Shown here: positions 17,366 to 27,881 of the stretch, one piece after another
How positions within the stretch are numbered: position 1 is the stretch's first letter
Layout: every line of letters begins with the position of its first letter
Source: Gammaproteobacteria bacterium
GTDB lineage: Bacteria > Pseudomonadota > Gammaproteobacteria > Burkholderiales > Burkholderiaceae_B
NCBI GenBank assembly: GCA_030832095.1
Contig: JAURJT010000019.1
Span: 1-64,000, forward strand
Length of the DNA stretch: 64,000 nucleotides
Direction: 5' to 3'
Notes under the pieces: generated by a model
What the model was told of the DNA's origin: nothing
What the model saw: the letters and a program-made list of their open reading frames with translations, nothing else
The model's database searches: none
Translations under genes and position numbers: made by a program

Positions 17366-18802
17366 ATGAACTCGAACAACCAAGATAAGACAAATCCACC
17401 CGACTCACCAGATTTCGTGCCGTGGTATTTTCGCTCGCTTGATTTTGAACAACTGTGGCGCGACTATCCCCCGCCCCCCACCTACTTTCAGACCACTGCA
17501 AAGTTATCGCGCGACGAAATGCGTGCGCTACAAGAGCAACGATTTTTAAAAACCGTCGCACGCGGTTGGGAAATCGAATTCTTTAAGCAGCACTGGACTG
17601 CACACGGCTTAGTCCCCACCGACATCCGTACGCTTGACGATCTCACCAATATTCCGGTGTACGACGTCAACGATATCCGCAAAAGTATTGAGCGCAACCC
17701 GCCTTTCGGCGACTTTATGGGCATCTCACCTGAAAGCGGCAAACACATGCCCTTGGTCTTGCAAACCAGCGGCGGCACGACCGGTTTGCCGCGCCCAATG
17801 CTGTACTCGCCTCAAGACCGCGAGACCATGGCCATTTTGGGCGGACGACGTATGGCGATGCATGGGATTCGACCGGGTGACATGGTATTGGTGACCTTAT
17901 CCCTTGGCTTGGGCAACGGCGGTATGGCGCCGCGCGAAGCGCTCTGGCGTTATACCGGCGCGGTCCCCGTCATGACAGGCAGTGGCGCCAATACACCTAC
18001 CCGCCGTCAGATTGAGATTATCAAAGCCTGGGGCATCAAAGTCATTTTGGGGTTTCCGGCCTATCTGCGTCATATGGCCATCGTTGCACGAGACGAGCTT
18101 GGTATCGATCCAAAATCTTTAGGAATTCGCTTGTTAGGTACCCACCTAGGGATGGAAAATCGCGAACTGCTCGAAGATTTATGGGGCGCCAAGGCCTTTG
18201 ACATGTACGGCACGCACGAAAGCGGCATGCTCGCAGCTGAGTGTGAACACCAAACGGGCATGCATGTGATGGAAGACGCCTTCATCCTCGAGATGGCAGA
18301 TCCAGAGACTGGAAAGATTTTGCCTGATGGCGAAAAAGGCACCACGTACATCACAACTTTATATAAGTATGGCGCGCCGCAGATTCGTTTTAATGTCAAT
18401 GATATTTCGGCCTTTCACACCACCACCTGCCCCTGTGGCAACACCTCGCGGCGGTTGAAGCGTATTTTTGGTCGCAACGACAACATGGTGAAGTTGCGCG
18501 GGGTCAACGTGTTTCCTGAGGCCGTGGGCGCAGCGGTGCTTGAAGATAAGCGTCTAAATGGCGAGTACTTTTGCTTCGTCGATCGCGTGGGCGAAGCGTT
18601 AACCGATCATATGGATGTCTGGGTTGAGGTGATTGACCCAACCGCCGACTTAGCAAGCTTGCGCGAAGATCTAGAACGGCGAATGAAAGAGGTGCTCAGT
18701 CTTAAGGTTCAGATCACGCCAGTTAAAAAAGGCGCGCTTGACCAATACACCCTGACCTCACAGAGTTCGAAGGTGAAGCGTCTGTTAGATCGACGAGACT
18801 AA
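17366..18802 (+). CDS. PaaK-like phenylacetate-CoA ligase family enzyme
   Basis: A 478-residue adenylate-forming enzyme of the phenylacetate-CoA ligase group. The ATP loop is QTSGGTTGLPRP near residue 135, the acceptor region YGTHESGMLAAEC follows, then the hinge motif FGRNDNMVKLRGVNVFP that precedes the C-terminal lid. It probably activates an aromatic or alicyclic acid to its CoA thioester. It lies 137 bases after the SDR gene on the same strand and ends in two successive hairpins. Confidence 0.85.
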   Translation: MNSNNQDKTNPPDSPDFVPWYFRSLDFEQLWRDYPPPPTYFQTTAKLSRDEMRALQEQRFLKTVARGWEIEFFKQHWTAHGLVPTDIRTLDDLTNIPVYDVNDIRKSIERNPPFGDFMGISPESGKHMPLVLQTSGGTTGLPRPMLYSPQDRETMAILGGRRMAMHGIRPGDMVLVTLSLGLGNGGMAPREALWRYTGAVPVMTGSGANTPTRRQIEIIKAWGIKVILGFPAYLRHMAIVARDELGIDPKSLGIRLLGTHLGMENRELLEDLWGAKAFDMYGTHESGMLAAECEHQTGMHVMEDAFILEMADPETGKILPDGEKGTTYITTLYKYGAPQIRFNVNDISAFHTTTCPCGNTSRRLKRIFGRNDNMVKLRGVNVFPEAVGAAVLEDKRLNGEYFCFVDRVGEALTDHMDVWVEVIDPTADLASLREDLERRMKEVLSLKVQITPVKKGALDQYTLTSQSSKVKRLLDRRD

Positions 18803-19142
18803 GCCGATACAACGGGTCACACGTTCGACTGCAACGGCTCAGGGGTCTGAGCCAACCGGCAACCCTTGCCTTAAGTCACATATACTAAATATTACTTTAC
18901 TTTACTTTCGACATACCTAGCTAACAGGTACGAAATCTGCGACACACAACGGTCTCGACCGAAACACATTGAAACGTCTTTGCCTCTGCAGCGGTCACAA
19001 ATACAACTATCTGCTGGGGCATGCTTCCTCTATACTCCGACACTTCACGGACTAGTGGAAAATACCTATTTTGCACTCGGTCGAGAGTCGTCTTGCCTAG
19101 TGAATTCTTATCTTTAAAAAAGCTTAGCTTGGATCGTTCAGG
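18803..19142. other. 340-base intergenic region
   Basis: Holds the two hairpins at its left end, then an AT-rich stretch around 18885-18905 with a short repeated attacttt pattern that could contain a promoter for the RND operon. No open frame with coding character and no RNA gene was recognised. Confidence 0.6.
18836..18870. terminator. Two hairpins after the CoA ligase
   Basis: A perfect 7-bp stem with a 4-base loop (GGCTCAG/CTGAGCC, 18836-18853) is followed at once by a 5-bp stem with a 3-base loop (GGCAA/TTGCC, 18858-18870). No T-run follows, so it may act with Rho or protect the 3' end. Confidence 0.45.
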
Positions 19143-22100
19143 ATGTGGATAGTTAGAACCGCGCTAGAGAAACCATACACGTTTATCGTGATGGCGATTC
19201 TCATCCTGATCACTACGCCACTCGCAGTGATGCGCACCCCGGTCGACGTCTTGCCCGAGATCAACATCCCCGTGATCAGTGTGATCTGGAACTACAACGG
19301 CTTATCAGCCCAGCAAATGGGTAATCGCATCACACAAGCGCACGAGAGAATACTCACAACGACCGTCAGTGACATCGAGCATATCGAATCGCAGTCCTTG
19401 GGCGGCATAGCAATTATTAAGATCTTTTTTCAGCCAAACGTCAATATCCAAGCTGCGCTCTCGCAGGTGGTTGCCGTGTCGCAATCTGTTCTGCGACAAA
19501 TGCCGCCGGGCATCACCCCCCCTCTCATCATTAAATACACGGCCTCGTCAGTCCCTGTGATTCAACTCGGTATGTCTAGTACTGTGATGGCTGAAAAAGA
19601 ATTATTCGATGCGGCCATCAATATTCTGCGACCACAACTGATTACGATTCCGGGTCTTGCCATGCCGTTTCCGTATGGCGGTAAGGTACGTGCCGTATCG
19701 GTAGATATCGACCCACAAGCCTTGCTTGCTAAGGGGATGACCTCGTCAGACATCATCAACGCGATTACCACGCAAAACCTGACCCTACCCGCTGGTACGA
19801 CAAAAATTGGTGATACTGAATTTAATGTGTCGCTGAATTCGTCTCCGCCCAGCATTGCAGAACTGAATAACATTCCGGTACGAACCGTCAACGGCGCCAC
19901 CACTTTTTTGCGCGAAGTTGCGCACGTACGCGACGGGTTTTCACCTCAAATCAATATTGTTCGGCAAGACGGCCAGCGTGGCTTGCTGCTCACAGCACTC
20001 AAAAATGGCGGTGCCTCAACCCTTGATGTTGTCAACGCGTTAAAAGCAAAACTACCCTCGCTATTACCTTTGCTACCAGATGGGATCGAAGTCAAACTCT
20101 TGGCCGACCAGTCGATTTTTGTAAAAGAAGCGATTGCTGCCGTCGTTCACGAGGCGCTCATCGCTGGCGCGCTGACAGCACTTATGTTGCTGCTGTTTTT
20201 GGGCAATTGGCGCAGCACCCTGATTATCGCGATTTCGATACCGCTCTCGATTTTTAGCTCGCTGATTGTGCTGCATTTGCTTGGTGAAACGATCAACATT
20301 ATGACGCTCGGCGGCTTAGCACTTGCAGTCGGAATTTTGGTTGATGACGCCACAGTCACGCTCGAGAACATCGAACGACATATGCATATGGGCAAAGGGC
20401 TGTACGAAGCGATTATGGAGGGCGCAGGTGAAATCGCGGTACCAGCGTTTGTCTCGACACTCTGTATTTGTATTGTCTTTGTGCCGATGTTCTTTTTGGG
20501 CGGTGTCGCAAAATACCTCTTTGTCCCGCTTGCTGAGGCAGTGATCTTTGCGATGCTCGCCTCATATGTTTTGTCGCGTACGCTAGTTCCGACCATGGCG
20601 TATCTGTTGATGGGCGATATGACAAACAAGGGTCGCATTGATCGAGCCATCTACGCCGTACATGTTCGTTTTAACAATCGCTTCGAAAAGTTTCGTACGG
20701 CTTACGTGCTGTTACTGAGCAACCTACTGACTCATCGCAAGCAGTTCATCTTTGGTTTTCTGTTCTTTTGTCTTGGGTCGTGCGGCATTTTTGCGTTGCT
20801 CGGGCGAGATTTGTTTCCGCTTGTCGACACCGGTCAAATCAAGCTTCACCTGCGCGCACCGAGCGGCACGCGCGTTGAACGGACCGCTATCATTGCTGAC
20901 GAAGTGCAAACAGTCATTCGCAAAGTGATTCCAGAAAAGGATCTGGCGGGCATATTAGACAACGTCGGCCTGCCAAATAGCGGCATCAATCTTTCTTACA
21001 GTAGCTCGGGCACGATCGGCGCCTTTGATGCCGACATCATGATCACGCTTAAGCCGGGTCACCGACCCAGCGAATACTATATGGAAGCCCTCTTACCAGA
21101 ACTGCGCAAAAATTTTCCGGATATTGAATTCTTTTATCAACCAGCTGACCTTGTGACGCAGATTTTGAATTTCGGCATCCCCGCCGCCATTGACGTGCAA
21201 ATTGTTGGGGCCAATATCGCCGCCAATCAACAGTTTGCCAGCAAACTGGTGACTAAAATTGCCGGCGTCAAGGGCGCGGCCGACGTGCACATTCATCAGC
21301 GTCTTGATAAGCCTGCAATTGCGCTTAAGATGGATCGCACGCGTATGCAAAGTTTGAACCTGACCCCTGCGGATCTGGCGCAAAATGTACTGCTACCGCT
21401 TTCAGGCAGTGCGCAAACCGCACCTTCCTTCTGGCTCAATCCCAACAACAACATCAATTACACAATTCAGGTGCAAGCCCCTCAGTCAAAGATTGAGTCA
21501 CTGGATGACTTATTGCGCCTACCGGTCGGCCCCTCAAACGCTGCAGCCTCAAATGCTTTAGCGGCCACCAATGCCGCGAGCGGGCGCGGCACTCAGCTTC
21601 TAGGCAACTTGGTCACGGTATCGCCTACGACCGAATTCGCGATTTTGACGCGCTATAACATTCAGCCCTCAATCGATATCTATGCCAACGTGCGCGGTCG
21701 TGATCTGGCGGGCGTCGCAAACGACATTCAAAAAATTATGGATGCGGCGCAAGCTGACCTACCGCGTGGTAGTCGGATGGTCATGCGCGGTCAAGTCGAG
21801 ACCATGAAAAATTCGTACACAGGCCTAGGCATTGGTTTGTTGGCGGCGATCGTGTTGGTCTACTTGTTGATTGTGGTCAACTTTCAATCTTGGTTAGATC
21901 CGTTCATCGTCGTGGCGGCCCTGATTGCCGCGCTGGCCGGTATTGCCTGGATGCTGATCTTGACCGCCACCAATCTAAGCGTACCGGCGCTCACGGGTGC
22001 CATTATGACAATGGGGGTTGCAACGGCCAACAGCGTCTTGGTGATCTCGTTTGCCCGCCAACGCTTAACCGATGGCCTGCCGGCTTTATCTGCTGCACTT

Positions 22101-22340
22101 GAGGCAGGCGCAACACGTTTGCGGCCCGTGTTAATGACGGCTTTAGCGATGATCCTTGGAATGGTCCCGATTGCCATTGGTATTGGCGAAGGCTCAGAGC
22201 AGAATGCACCCTTGGGCCGCGCGGTGATCGGCGGCTTACTATTTGCCACCGTTTCAACCTTGTTTTTTGTGCCGGTTCTTTTTGCGTCCTTTCATCGAAT
22301 GCTGGCGCTACGCAACGACCAACGAAGAGCACTCACATGA
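19143..22340 (+). CDS. RND efflux pump, inner-membrane transporter
   Basis: A 1065-residue AcrB-type resistance-nodulation-division transporter: one N-terminal membrane helix, a large periplasmic loop, a block of six helices, a repeat of this arrangement, and a C-terminal FFVPVLFASFHRM. The proton-relay pair Asp-Asp in helix 4 is present at about residues 401-402 (GILVDDATVTLENIER). A run of Ala/Asn/Ser (about residues 798-815) is an unusual low-complexity insert in the second periplasmic part. It starts an operon with the adaptor and outer membrane factor; here the pump comes first, unlike the usual adaptor-first order. Substrate is unknown. Confidence 0.92.
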   Translation: MWIVRTALEKPYTFIVMAILILITTPLAVMRTPVDVLPEINIPVISVIWNYNGLSAQQMGNRITQAHERILTTTVSDIEHIESQSLGGIAIIKIFFQPNVNIQAALSQVVAVSQSVLRQMPPGITPPLIIKYTASSVPVIQLGMSSTVMAEKELFDAAINILRPQLITIPGLAMPFPYGGKVRAVSVDIDPQALLAKGMTSSDIINAITTQNLTLPAGTTKIGDTEFNVSLNSSPPSIAELNNIPVRTVNGATTFLREVAHVRDGFSPQINIVRQDGQRGLLLTALKNGGASTLDVVNALKAKLPSLLPLLPDGIEVKLLADQSIFVKEAIAAVVHEALIAGALTALMLLLFLGNWRSTLIIAISIPLSIFSSLIVLHLLGETINIMTLGGLALAVGILVDDATVTLENIERHMHMGKGLYEAIMEGAGEIAVPAFVSTLCICIVFVPMFFLGGVAKYLFVPLAEAVIFAMLASYVLSRTLVPTMAYLLMGDMTNKGRIDRAIYAVHVRFNNRFEKFRTAYVLLLSNLLTHRKQFIFGFLFFCLGSCGIFALLGRDLFPLVDTGQIKLHLRAPSGTRVERTAIIADEVQTVIRKVIPEKDLAGILDNVGLPNSGINLSYSSSGTIGAFDADIMITLKPGHRPSEYYMEALLPELRKNFPDIEFFYQPADLVTQILNFGIPAAIDVQIVGANIAANQQFASKLVTKIAGVKGAADVHIHQRLDKPAIALKMDRTRMQSLNLTPADLAQNVLLPLSGSAQTAPSFWLNPNNNINYTIQVQAPQSKIESLDDLLRLPVGPSNAAASNALAATNAASGRGTQLLGNLVTVSPTTEFAILTRYNIQPSIDIYANVRGRDLAGVANDIQKIMDAAQADLPRGSRMVMRGQVETMKNSYTGLGIGLLAAIVLVYLLIVVNFQSWLDPFIVVAALIAALAGIAWMLILTATNLSVPALTGAIMTMGVATANSVLVISFARQRLTDGLPALSAALEAGATRLRPVLMTALAMILGMVPIAIGIGEGSEQNAPLGRAVIGGLLFATVSTLFFVPVLFASFHRMLALRNDQRRALT

Positions 22341-23515
22341 CAGAAGAACGCCACGCACATCAGGGCTTGCCTGAGTTTCATCAACACGGGCCCGATCATG
22401 ACCTGAGCCGCGCCCGAGTCGTCAAGAAGACAAAACTATTTGTCTTTGTGCTCTTGTTGCTGTTGGGCTTTGGCTTGGCCAAGACTTTATTTACCCGCTG
22501 GTCTTACGGCGACGTGCTTGCCCAACGAGCAGAACAAAACACCCTCATGCATGTGCTGGTCACCAAACCGGCACCGCCCGCCGCGACGGGCCCACACACT
22601 AGGCTCGTACTCCCGGGTATCTTGCTTGGCATTCATGAAGCTCAAATTTACTCACGCGTAAACGGCTACGTCAAACAGTGGCTAAAAGATATCGGTGACA
22701 CTGCAAAAAAAGGCGAAACGCTCGCGATTTTAGATATCCCTGAAGTCAATAAGCAGGTTGAAGAAGCAACCGCAAATTTTCAATTGGCCAAAACGGCGTT
22801 CGAACGCTGGAAGCGCCTACGCGCTGAAGACGCCGTCTCGCAACAAGAACTCGATGAAAAAACCGCACTCTTCAGGCAAACAGAAGCCGTCTTAAAACGC
22901 CTGCGCGATCTGCAAAGTTTTGGCACAGTGGTGGCCCCGTTTGATGGCACGGTCACCCGGCGCAATGTCAACATGGGCGACTTGGTGAATGCCGGTAATG
23001 TTGGCACGGCTCAATCAATGTTTACCATGGCCAATGTCGACAAACTGCATGTCTATGTGTATTTGCCCCAAGATCGCGTTGGGCAGATCAAAGTCGGCGA
23101 CGAAGTGTTGATTCGTCAAAATAGCGCACCCGACAAACCAGTCAAGGGGCGGATTGCGCGCACTGCAGGCGCCATTGATACGGCGACTCGCTCGCTACAA
23201 GTTGACATCGAAGTCCCCAACGAAGGGCGTGTGCTGATGCCTGGCGCTTACATCGAAGCGACGTTGAATATCTCGATGGGTAACCAGTTAATTATTCCGA
23301 CGAATGCCTTGATTTTTGGGGCAGGCGGCCCGTTTGTCGCCACCGTCAAAGACAATAAGGTTTTAAAGAAAAAGGTTTCACTCGGCATCGATTATGGCTT
23401 GCAGGTCGAGGTTCGCTCTGGCCTTACCGCTGATGAAGACATTGTCCTGAACCCACTCGATTCGATTACGGATGGCCAGGTCGTCAAAATCGAAACGCCA
23501 CCTAAGCGCCCATGA
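22337..23515 (+). CDS. RND efflux periplasmic adaptor (membrane fusion protein)
   Basis: A 392-residue HlyD-type adaptor. An unusually long cytoplasmic N-terminus of about 30 residues rich in His and charged residues precedes a membrane anchor (LFVFVLLLLLGFGLAKTLF), and there is no lipobox. Then come the lipoyl half-motifs (YVKQWLKDIGDTAKKGETL and VVAPFDGTVTRRNVNMGDLV), a helical hairpin in between, and the beta-barrel region. Overlaps both neighbours by four bases. It connects the inner pump to the NodT-type channel encoded next. Confidence 0.9.
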   Translation: MTEERHAHQGLPEFHQHGPDHDLSRARVVKKTKLFVFVLLLLLGFGLAKTLFTRWSYGDVLAQRAEQNTLMHVLVTKPAPPAATGPHTRLVLPGILLGIHEAQIYSRVNGYVKQWLKDIGDTAKKGETLAILDIPEVNKQVEEATANFQLAKTAFERWKRLRAEDAVSQQELDEKTALFRQTEAVLKRLRDLQSFGTVVAPFDGTVTRRNVNMGDLVNAGNVGTAQSMFTMANVDKLHVYVYLPQDRVGQIKVGDEVLIRQNSAPDKPVKGRIARTAGAIDTATRSLQVDIEVPNEGRVLMPGAYIEATLNISMGNQLIIPTNALIFGAGGPFVATVKDNKVLKKKVSLGIDYGLQVEVRSGLTADEDIVLNPLDSITDGQVVKIETPPKRP

Positions 23516-25008
23516 AACGCTCGTTCTCCCTTTGTTTGATTGCCCTCGCCTGTGCGGGTTGCGCGCCAATTGGGCCTGACTACGCGCGCCCAGAACTTGA
23601 TATGCCGGCCAATTGGAAAACACTCCCGGGTGCAAACGCGTCTTTATGGAAAATTGCCGAGCCCGCAGATCAGCAACCCAAAGACAAATGGTGGACTCAC
23701 TTTAACGACAAAACGCTCAATCAATTGATTGAGCGCTGTCTTGAAAACAACAATACTCTACAGGCTTCGCTCGCGCGCTTGGATCAGGCCATCGCACAAA
23801 GCGAGGCGCGTGGCGCTGCACTGCTACCCACTCTATCGGCATCAGGGGTCGCCTCACGCACCTTGACTTCAGCCAACCGCCCCACCACGACCTACGACAG
23901 TGTCAACATCCAAACGGTTCAAAATGACTTCAGACCCGTTGCCCTGATGACCTATGAGATTGACTGGTTGGGCAAGGTCAGGCGTGACGTTGAAGCCTCG
24001 CGCAATACCGCCGATCAGGCGGCCGCCGACACTGAGAACGTGCGCCTGCTCTTAACGGCGCAAGTGGCGACGTCTTATATTTTGCTTCGTCAATACGATG
24101 AAGAAATTCGTGTGCTGACGATGATCGTTGGATTACAAGAAAAACTTCTCGGGCTGATTCAAAAACGCTACGACCTGGGTGCCGCCGGCCAAACTGAGCT
24201 GTCTCAACAAAAGGCGCTGGTGCAATCAAGCGGTGCACAACTTGAATTACTAAACAATCTACGTAATCTTCAAGAAAATCTACTTGCGACCCTCACCGCG
24301 ACGCCAGCCGCTAGTTTTAAACTACCTGCTGGACGTTTGCCGCAAACCTTGCCAGCGTTTCCGGTTAGCGTACCGTCAAATCTGCTTGAGCGCCGACCCG
24401 ACGTCGCCGCCGCTGAGCGCGCGATGGCTGCCGCCAACGCACAAATCGGTGTCGCGAAGGCTGCATTTTTTCCATCCTTACTGGTCGCGCCGGCTTTTCT
24501 TGGGGGCGACTCAAACAATATCGCTTCTTTGCTCAGTTTGCCCTCGCTGCTTTGGTCGATTGGCTTAACGGCCACGCAAACGATCTTTGACTCGGGGCGT
24601 ACTAGCGCGAATTATCGCTTTGCTCAAGCGGGTTATGCGGGCACACTTGCCAACTATCGCCAAGTCGTTTTGGTGGCGATTCAAGAAACCCAAGATGCGA
24701 TGAGCGGTATACAACAGTTCTCTCGCGCACGCCTTAAACAAGATGAGGCCGTCACGAACTTAAACCGTGCGCTGAGGGTCAGCGCAGTGCGTTATCGCGA
24801 AGGCCTTGATACGGCTCAAACACTTGCCTTGCTGCAACAAAACCAACTGACCGCAGAGCGCATCAAGTGGCAGATGCACGGCAATCAGTTTTTAGCCAAC
24901 ATTGCACTTGTGAAAGCGTTGGGTGGTGGCTGGGAAGGGTTTAAACAACCTGAGCCTATTGTTCGGGTTTTTGACGAACCCTCTGGGCTTGTTGAAGGTG
25001 CTCAATAG
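23512..25008 (+). CDS. NodT-family outer membrane factor lipoprotein
   Basis: A 498-residue TolC-like channel. The signal peptide ends in the lipobox ACAGC (Cys at about residue 17), so it is anchored by lipid. Two repeats of the outer membrane efflux protein domain are seen, with typical LERRPDVAAAERAMAAANAQ near residue 295. The start overlaps the adaptor stop by four bases. Third gene of the RND operon. Confidence 0.92.
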   Translation: MKRSFSLCLIALACAGCAPIGPDYARPELDMPANWKTLPGANASLWKIAEPADQQPKDKWWTHFNDKTLNQLIERCLENNNTLQASLARLDQAIAQSEARGAALLPTLSASGVASRTLTSANRPTTTYDSVNIQTVQNDFRPVALMTYEIDWLGKVRRDVEASRNTADQAAADTENVRLLLTAQVATSYILLRQYDEEIRVLTMIVGLQEKLLGLIQKRYDLGAAGQTELSQQKALVQSSGAQLELLNNLRNLQENLLATLTATPAASFKLPAGRLPQTLPAFPVSVPSNLLERRPDVAAAERAMAAANAQIGVAKAAFFPSLLVAPAFLGGDSNNIASLLSLPSLLWSIGLTATQTIFDSGRTSANYRFAQAGYAGTLANYRQVVLVAIQETQDAMSGIQQFSRARLKQDEAVTNLNRALRVSAVRYREGLDTAQTLALLQQNQLTAERIKWQMHGNQFLANIALVKALGGGWEGFKQPEPIVRVFDEPSGLVEGAQ

Positions 25009-25080
25009 AGTTGGGTTCGTGCCTTAAAGACAGTCGTGCGGCGCGCCACGAGACCAGCTGATTCATCAACAAAGCGGCTA

Positions 25081-26313
25081 TCAGTGCTTGCGAACGTCGT
25101 GTAGGTCTGATAGCTCAAGATCTCGCAGCTTTGGCGCAGCAAGCCAACACACTGCCACCACGAATAAAGTCATCGCACCACCAAAAACGATCGAAGCACT
25201 CAGGCCCAAGGCGCTCGCGGCCAGGCCTGACTCAAGCGCCCCAATTTCGTTAGACGAACCGATAAAAATACCGTTAATTGCCGAGATGCGCCCACGCATT
25301 TGATCAGGAGTCATCAGCTGCAAGATCGTTGAACGCAGGACAACTGAAATCGCATCAAACACACCCGTGAAAAACAAGAATGCCGCCGCGAGCCAAAAAC
25401 TGGTTGACCAACCAAAGCCGATCACGGCAAAACCAAAGCCCGCCACAGCACCCAGCAGGTAACGCCCCCCATGTCGTTGAATTGGATGCCGAGCCAGCCA
25501 CACACCTGCCAGCACAGACCCTATCGCCGGCGCTGCACGCAATAAGCCTAGTGTCTCTGGGCTGCCTTGCAAAATCTCATCGATAAACGCTGGCAACATA
25601 GCGACGGCGCCGCCAAATAGCACCGCAAACATATCTAGCGCCATGGCAGCTAGCATGATTTGCTTTGAGAACACAAAGCGCAAGCCTTGCACAATACCGG
25701 CCCACATCGAAAGTTCGCTTGGTTGGGTCGGCTCTGCGGTATAGCGCAACAACCCAACCGCAATGATGGCGAATAAGGCAAACACCCCAGACGCGATATA
25801 CGCAAACACCAAACCGGGCCAAGCAATCAACAAGCCACCAACGACAGGGCCAATCACCTGCGCCCCCTGATAAATGACCGCACCGATCGCTGATCCCTGT
25901 GCAAAATCCTCACGCCTCAAAACTTGCGCAAAGAGCACTTGATAGGTCGGGCGAATGAACGCCCGCGCCAACCCGGCTAACCCAATACCGGCATACAGCA
26001 ACCACTGCACGCCCATCCCTAGGCTATCCAGGTAACCCAGGGCAACGGGCACCATTAACACAGCAATCAACACGTGCAACGAACAGCCAAAGACCGCAAT
26101 ACGCTTTTTTGAGGCCTGGTCGACTGCATGGCCAGCAAAAAGTGCGCTGCAAAAGTATGGGACAACCTCAGCCAAACCCATTAGCCCTAAAGACAAAGGA
26201 TCTTTGGTGAGTTCATAAATGTGCCAACCCGCCGTCACCGCCAGAATCTGGTAACTCAGGGTCAGGCAAGCCCGATACAACATTAACTCAACGAACGCGC
26301 GTGAAATCAGCAT
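25081..26313 (-). CDS. MFS transporter (EntS-like enterobactin exporter type)
   Basis: A 410-residue major facilitator with about twelve membrane segments. Resembles the DUF894/EntS-type group, with an LMGLAEVVPYF start of helix 2, a GHAVDQASKKRIAV loop between helices 2 and 3, and MRGRISAINGIFIGSSNEIG between the later helices. No siderophore synthesis genes are nearby, so the substrate is unknown. It is convergent with the RND operon and divergent from malonyl-CoA decarboxylase. Confidence 0.85.
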   Translation of the reverse strand: MLISRAFVELMLYRACLTLSYQILAVTAGWHIYELTKDPLSLGLMGLAEVVPYFCSALFAGHAVDQASKKRIAVFGCSLHVLIAVLMVPVALGYLDSLGMGVQWLLYAGIGLAGLARAFIRPTYQVLFAQVLRREDFAQGSAIGAVIYQGAQVIGPVVGGLLIAWPGLVFAYIASGVFALFAIIAVGLLRYTAEPTQPSELSMWAGIVQGLRFVFSKQIMLAAMALDMFAVLFGGAVAMLPAFIDEILQGSPETLGLLRAAPAIGSVLAGVWLARHPIQRHGGRYLLGAVAGFGFAVIGFGWSTSFWLAAAFLFFTGVFDAISVVLRSTILQLMTPDQMRGRISAINGIFIGSSNEIGALESGLAASALGLSASIVFGGAMTLFVVAVCWLAAPKLRDLELSDLHDVRKH

Positions 26314-26463
26314 GCCTAGGAGAATATCACTTCTCTTATTCGCCTCATTAAGTTGCTTTTTGTCACCTTACAGCTTTTTTTCTTGCGCTAAGACCCTACG
26401 ATGCTGGTGCTCGAACGTGAGTCGCTACACCATTTGGTTTAGAAAAGTATTTTTACCGCTATT

Positions 26464-26533
26464 TTGACAATACTTTAACAAGTTTTAAATGTTTTTAACT
26501 ACAATTTGTAACATTATCTTGTAAAATTAATAT
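26464..26533 (+). promoter_or_regulatory. AT-rich promoter region before malonyl-CoA decarboxylase
   Basis: The 271-base divergent spacer becomes very AT-rich here. A perfect TTGACA lies at 26464-26469, and a TTGTAA (26506-26511) with a TAATAT (26528-26533) 16 bases later makes a plausible sigma-70 promoter about 50 bases before the ATG. Seen by eye only. Confidence 0.35.
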
Positions 26534-26584
26534 AAATTACGCTAACTGCATTTAAAAATTGATTATCTAGAGTAAAAATATCAG

Positions 26585-27874
26585 ATGAAGCTCTTAGACC
26601 ACCTTAATCGCCCTCGCTACCTGACAAAAGCTCTTGCTGCTGCCAACAATCTGATTTCTGAGCGCGGTGAAGCCAATGGTTCTAGCATGGCGCAAGAGCT
26701 CATCAGCCAATATCAGTTACTTGATGACGCACAACGCAGCGTGTTCTATACCGCCTTAGCTGAGAAATTTAACCCTGACCCTAGTTTGGTCTTGCAGGCC
26801 GCCCAAGCCTATGCCAAAGCCCCCTCAGCGCAAAGTCTCATCGCCTTAACAAAAGTCACTGAAGCGCCACGTCAAGAGCTGTTCCGACGGATGAATCGCG
26901 CCCCCGGCGGCACCAAGGCTGCCCTCACCATGCGCCGAGAGCTTTTGCGGTTATTAGACAAGCGCCCAGATTGGGCAGCACTCGATTACGACATCCGGCA
27001 CTTACTATCGTCTTGGTTTAACCCCGGTTTTTTGAAAATGCATCAAGTCGATTGGCGTTCACCTGCGCACGTACTTGAAAAAATCATTCAACACGAAGCG
27101 GTGCACGCGATTGATGGCTGGGATGACTTACGCAGGCGCTTACAGCCCGACCGTCGGTGTTTTGCTTTTTTTCATCAGCAACTTCCAGACGAGCCTTTGA
27201 TTTTTGTTGAGGTCGCCCTTCTCTCAGAAATCCCTGGCGCAATTGGCCCCTTAGTCGATAAAAAATCGACGCCCTCTGACCATAAAAAACCGAAAGTCGC
27301 GGTGTTTTATTCGATTAGTAACTGTGAGCCTGGTTTGCGTGGGGTCTCGCTTGGCAACTTTCTGATCAAACGCGTCGCCGAGCACCTAAAAAATGAACTC
27401 CCAAGTCTAGGTACCTTCGTGACGCTCTCACCCATTCCGGGCCTGATCGACTGGCTCACGCGCGGGCCTCAATTCAACCAGGTAGATTTGCCGCTTACGA
27501 CGCGAACACGCTTAGAGCAAGCTCTTGCGACACTTAACTTCGCCAATCAAACATGGGTGCAGCGCTTGAATGACGGGTGGACTCCCGCTACAAGCACGGC
27601 CAAAGAGCGTGAGGCGCTCACCTCGCTTTGTGCCATCTATTTAATTTATTTTGCGACCCGACGAGAAGGCAGCCCCGTGGCCAAATTTCACCTAGGTAAT
27701 GGTGCAGAACTACATCGCCTGAATTGGGCCGCGGATTTGTCAAAAAAGGGCTTAAGAGAGTCAGCGGGTTTAATGGTAAATTATCTCTACAATCTTGACG
27801 CCGTTGAAGAGAATCACGGGCACTTCGCACAAGGTCAGGTGATATCTTCCCGCTCTGTCAACAAACTAATCTAA
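26585..27874 (+). CDS. Malonyl-CoA decarboxylase
   Basis: A 429-residue protein of the malonyl-CoA decarboxylase family, which converts malonyl-CoA to acetyl-CoA and CO2. The N-terminal helical region is followed by the GNAT-like catalytic part: SISNCEPGLRGVSLGNFLIK, FVTLSPIPGLIDWL with the catalytic Ser, and KFHLGNGAELHRLNW with the catalytic His. Length is normal. No malonate transporter or malonyl-CoA synthetase is adjacent, so it probably controls the malonyl-CoA level rather than growth on malonate. The next gene follows after 7 bases. Confidence 0.9.
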   Translation: MKLLDHLNRPRYLTKALAAANNLISERGEANGSSMAQELISQYQLLDDAQRSVFYTALAEKFNPDPSLVLQAAQAYAKAPSAQSLIALTKVTEAPRQELFRRMNRAPGGTKAALTMRRELLRLLDKRPDWAALDYDIRHLLSSWFNPGFLKMHQVDWRSPAHVLEKIIQHEAVHAIDGWDDLRRRLQPDRRCFAFFHQQLPDEPLIFVEVALLSEIPGAIGPLVDKKSTPSDHKKPKVAVFYSISNCEPGLRGVSLGNFLIKRVAEHLKNELPSLGTFVTLSPIPGLIDWLTRGPQFNQVDLPLTTRTRLEQALATLNFANQTWVQRLNDGWTPATSTAKEREALTSLCAIYLIYFATRREGSPVAKFHLGNGAELHRLNWAADLSKKGLRESAGLMVNYLYNLDAVEENHGHFAQGQVISSRSVNKLI

Positions 27875-27881
27875 CAAAAAA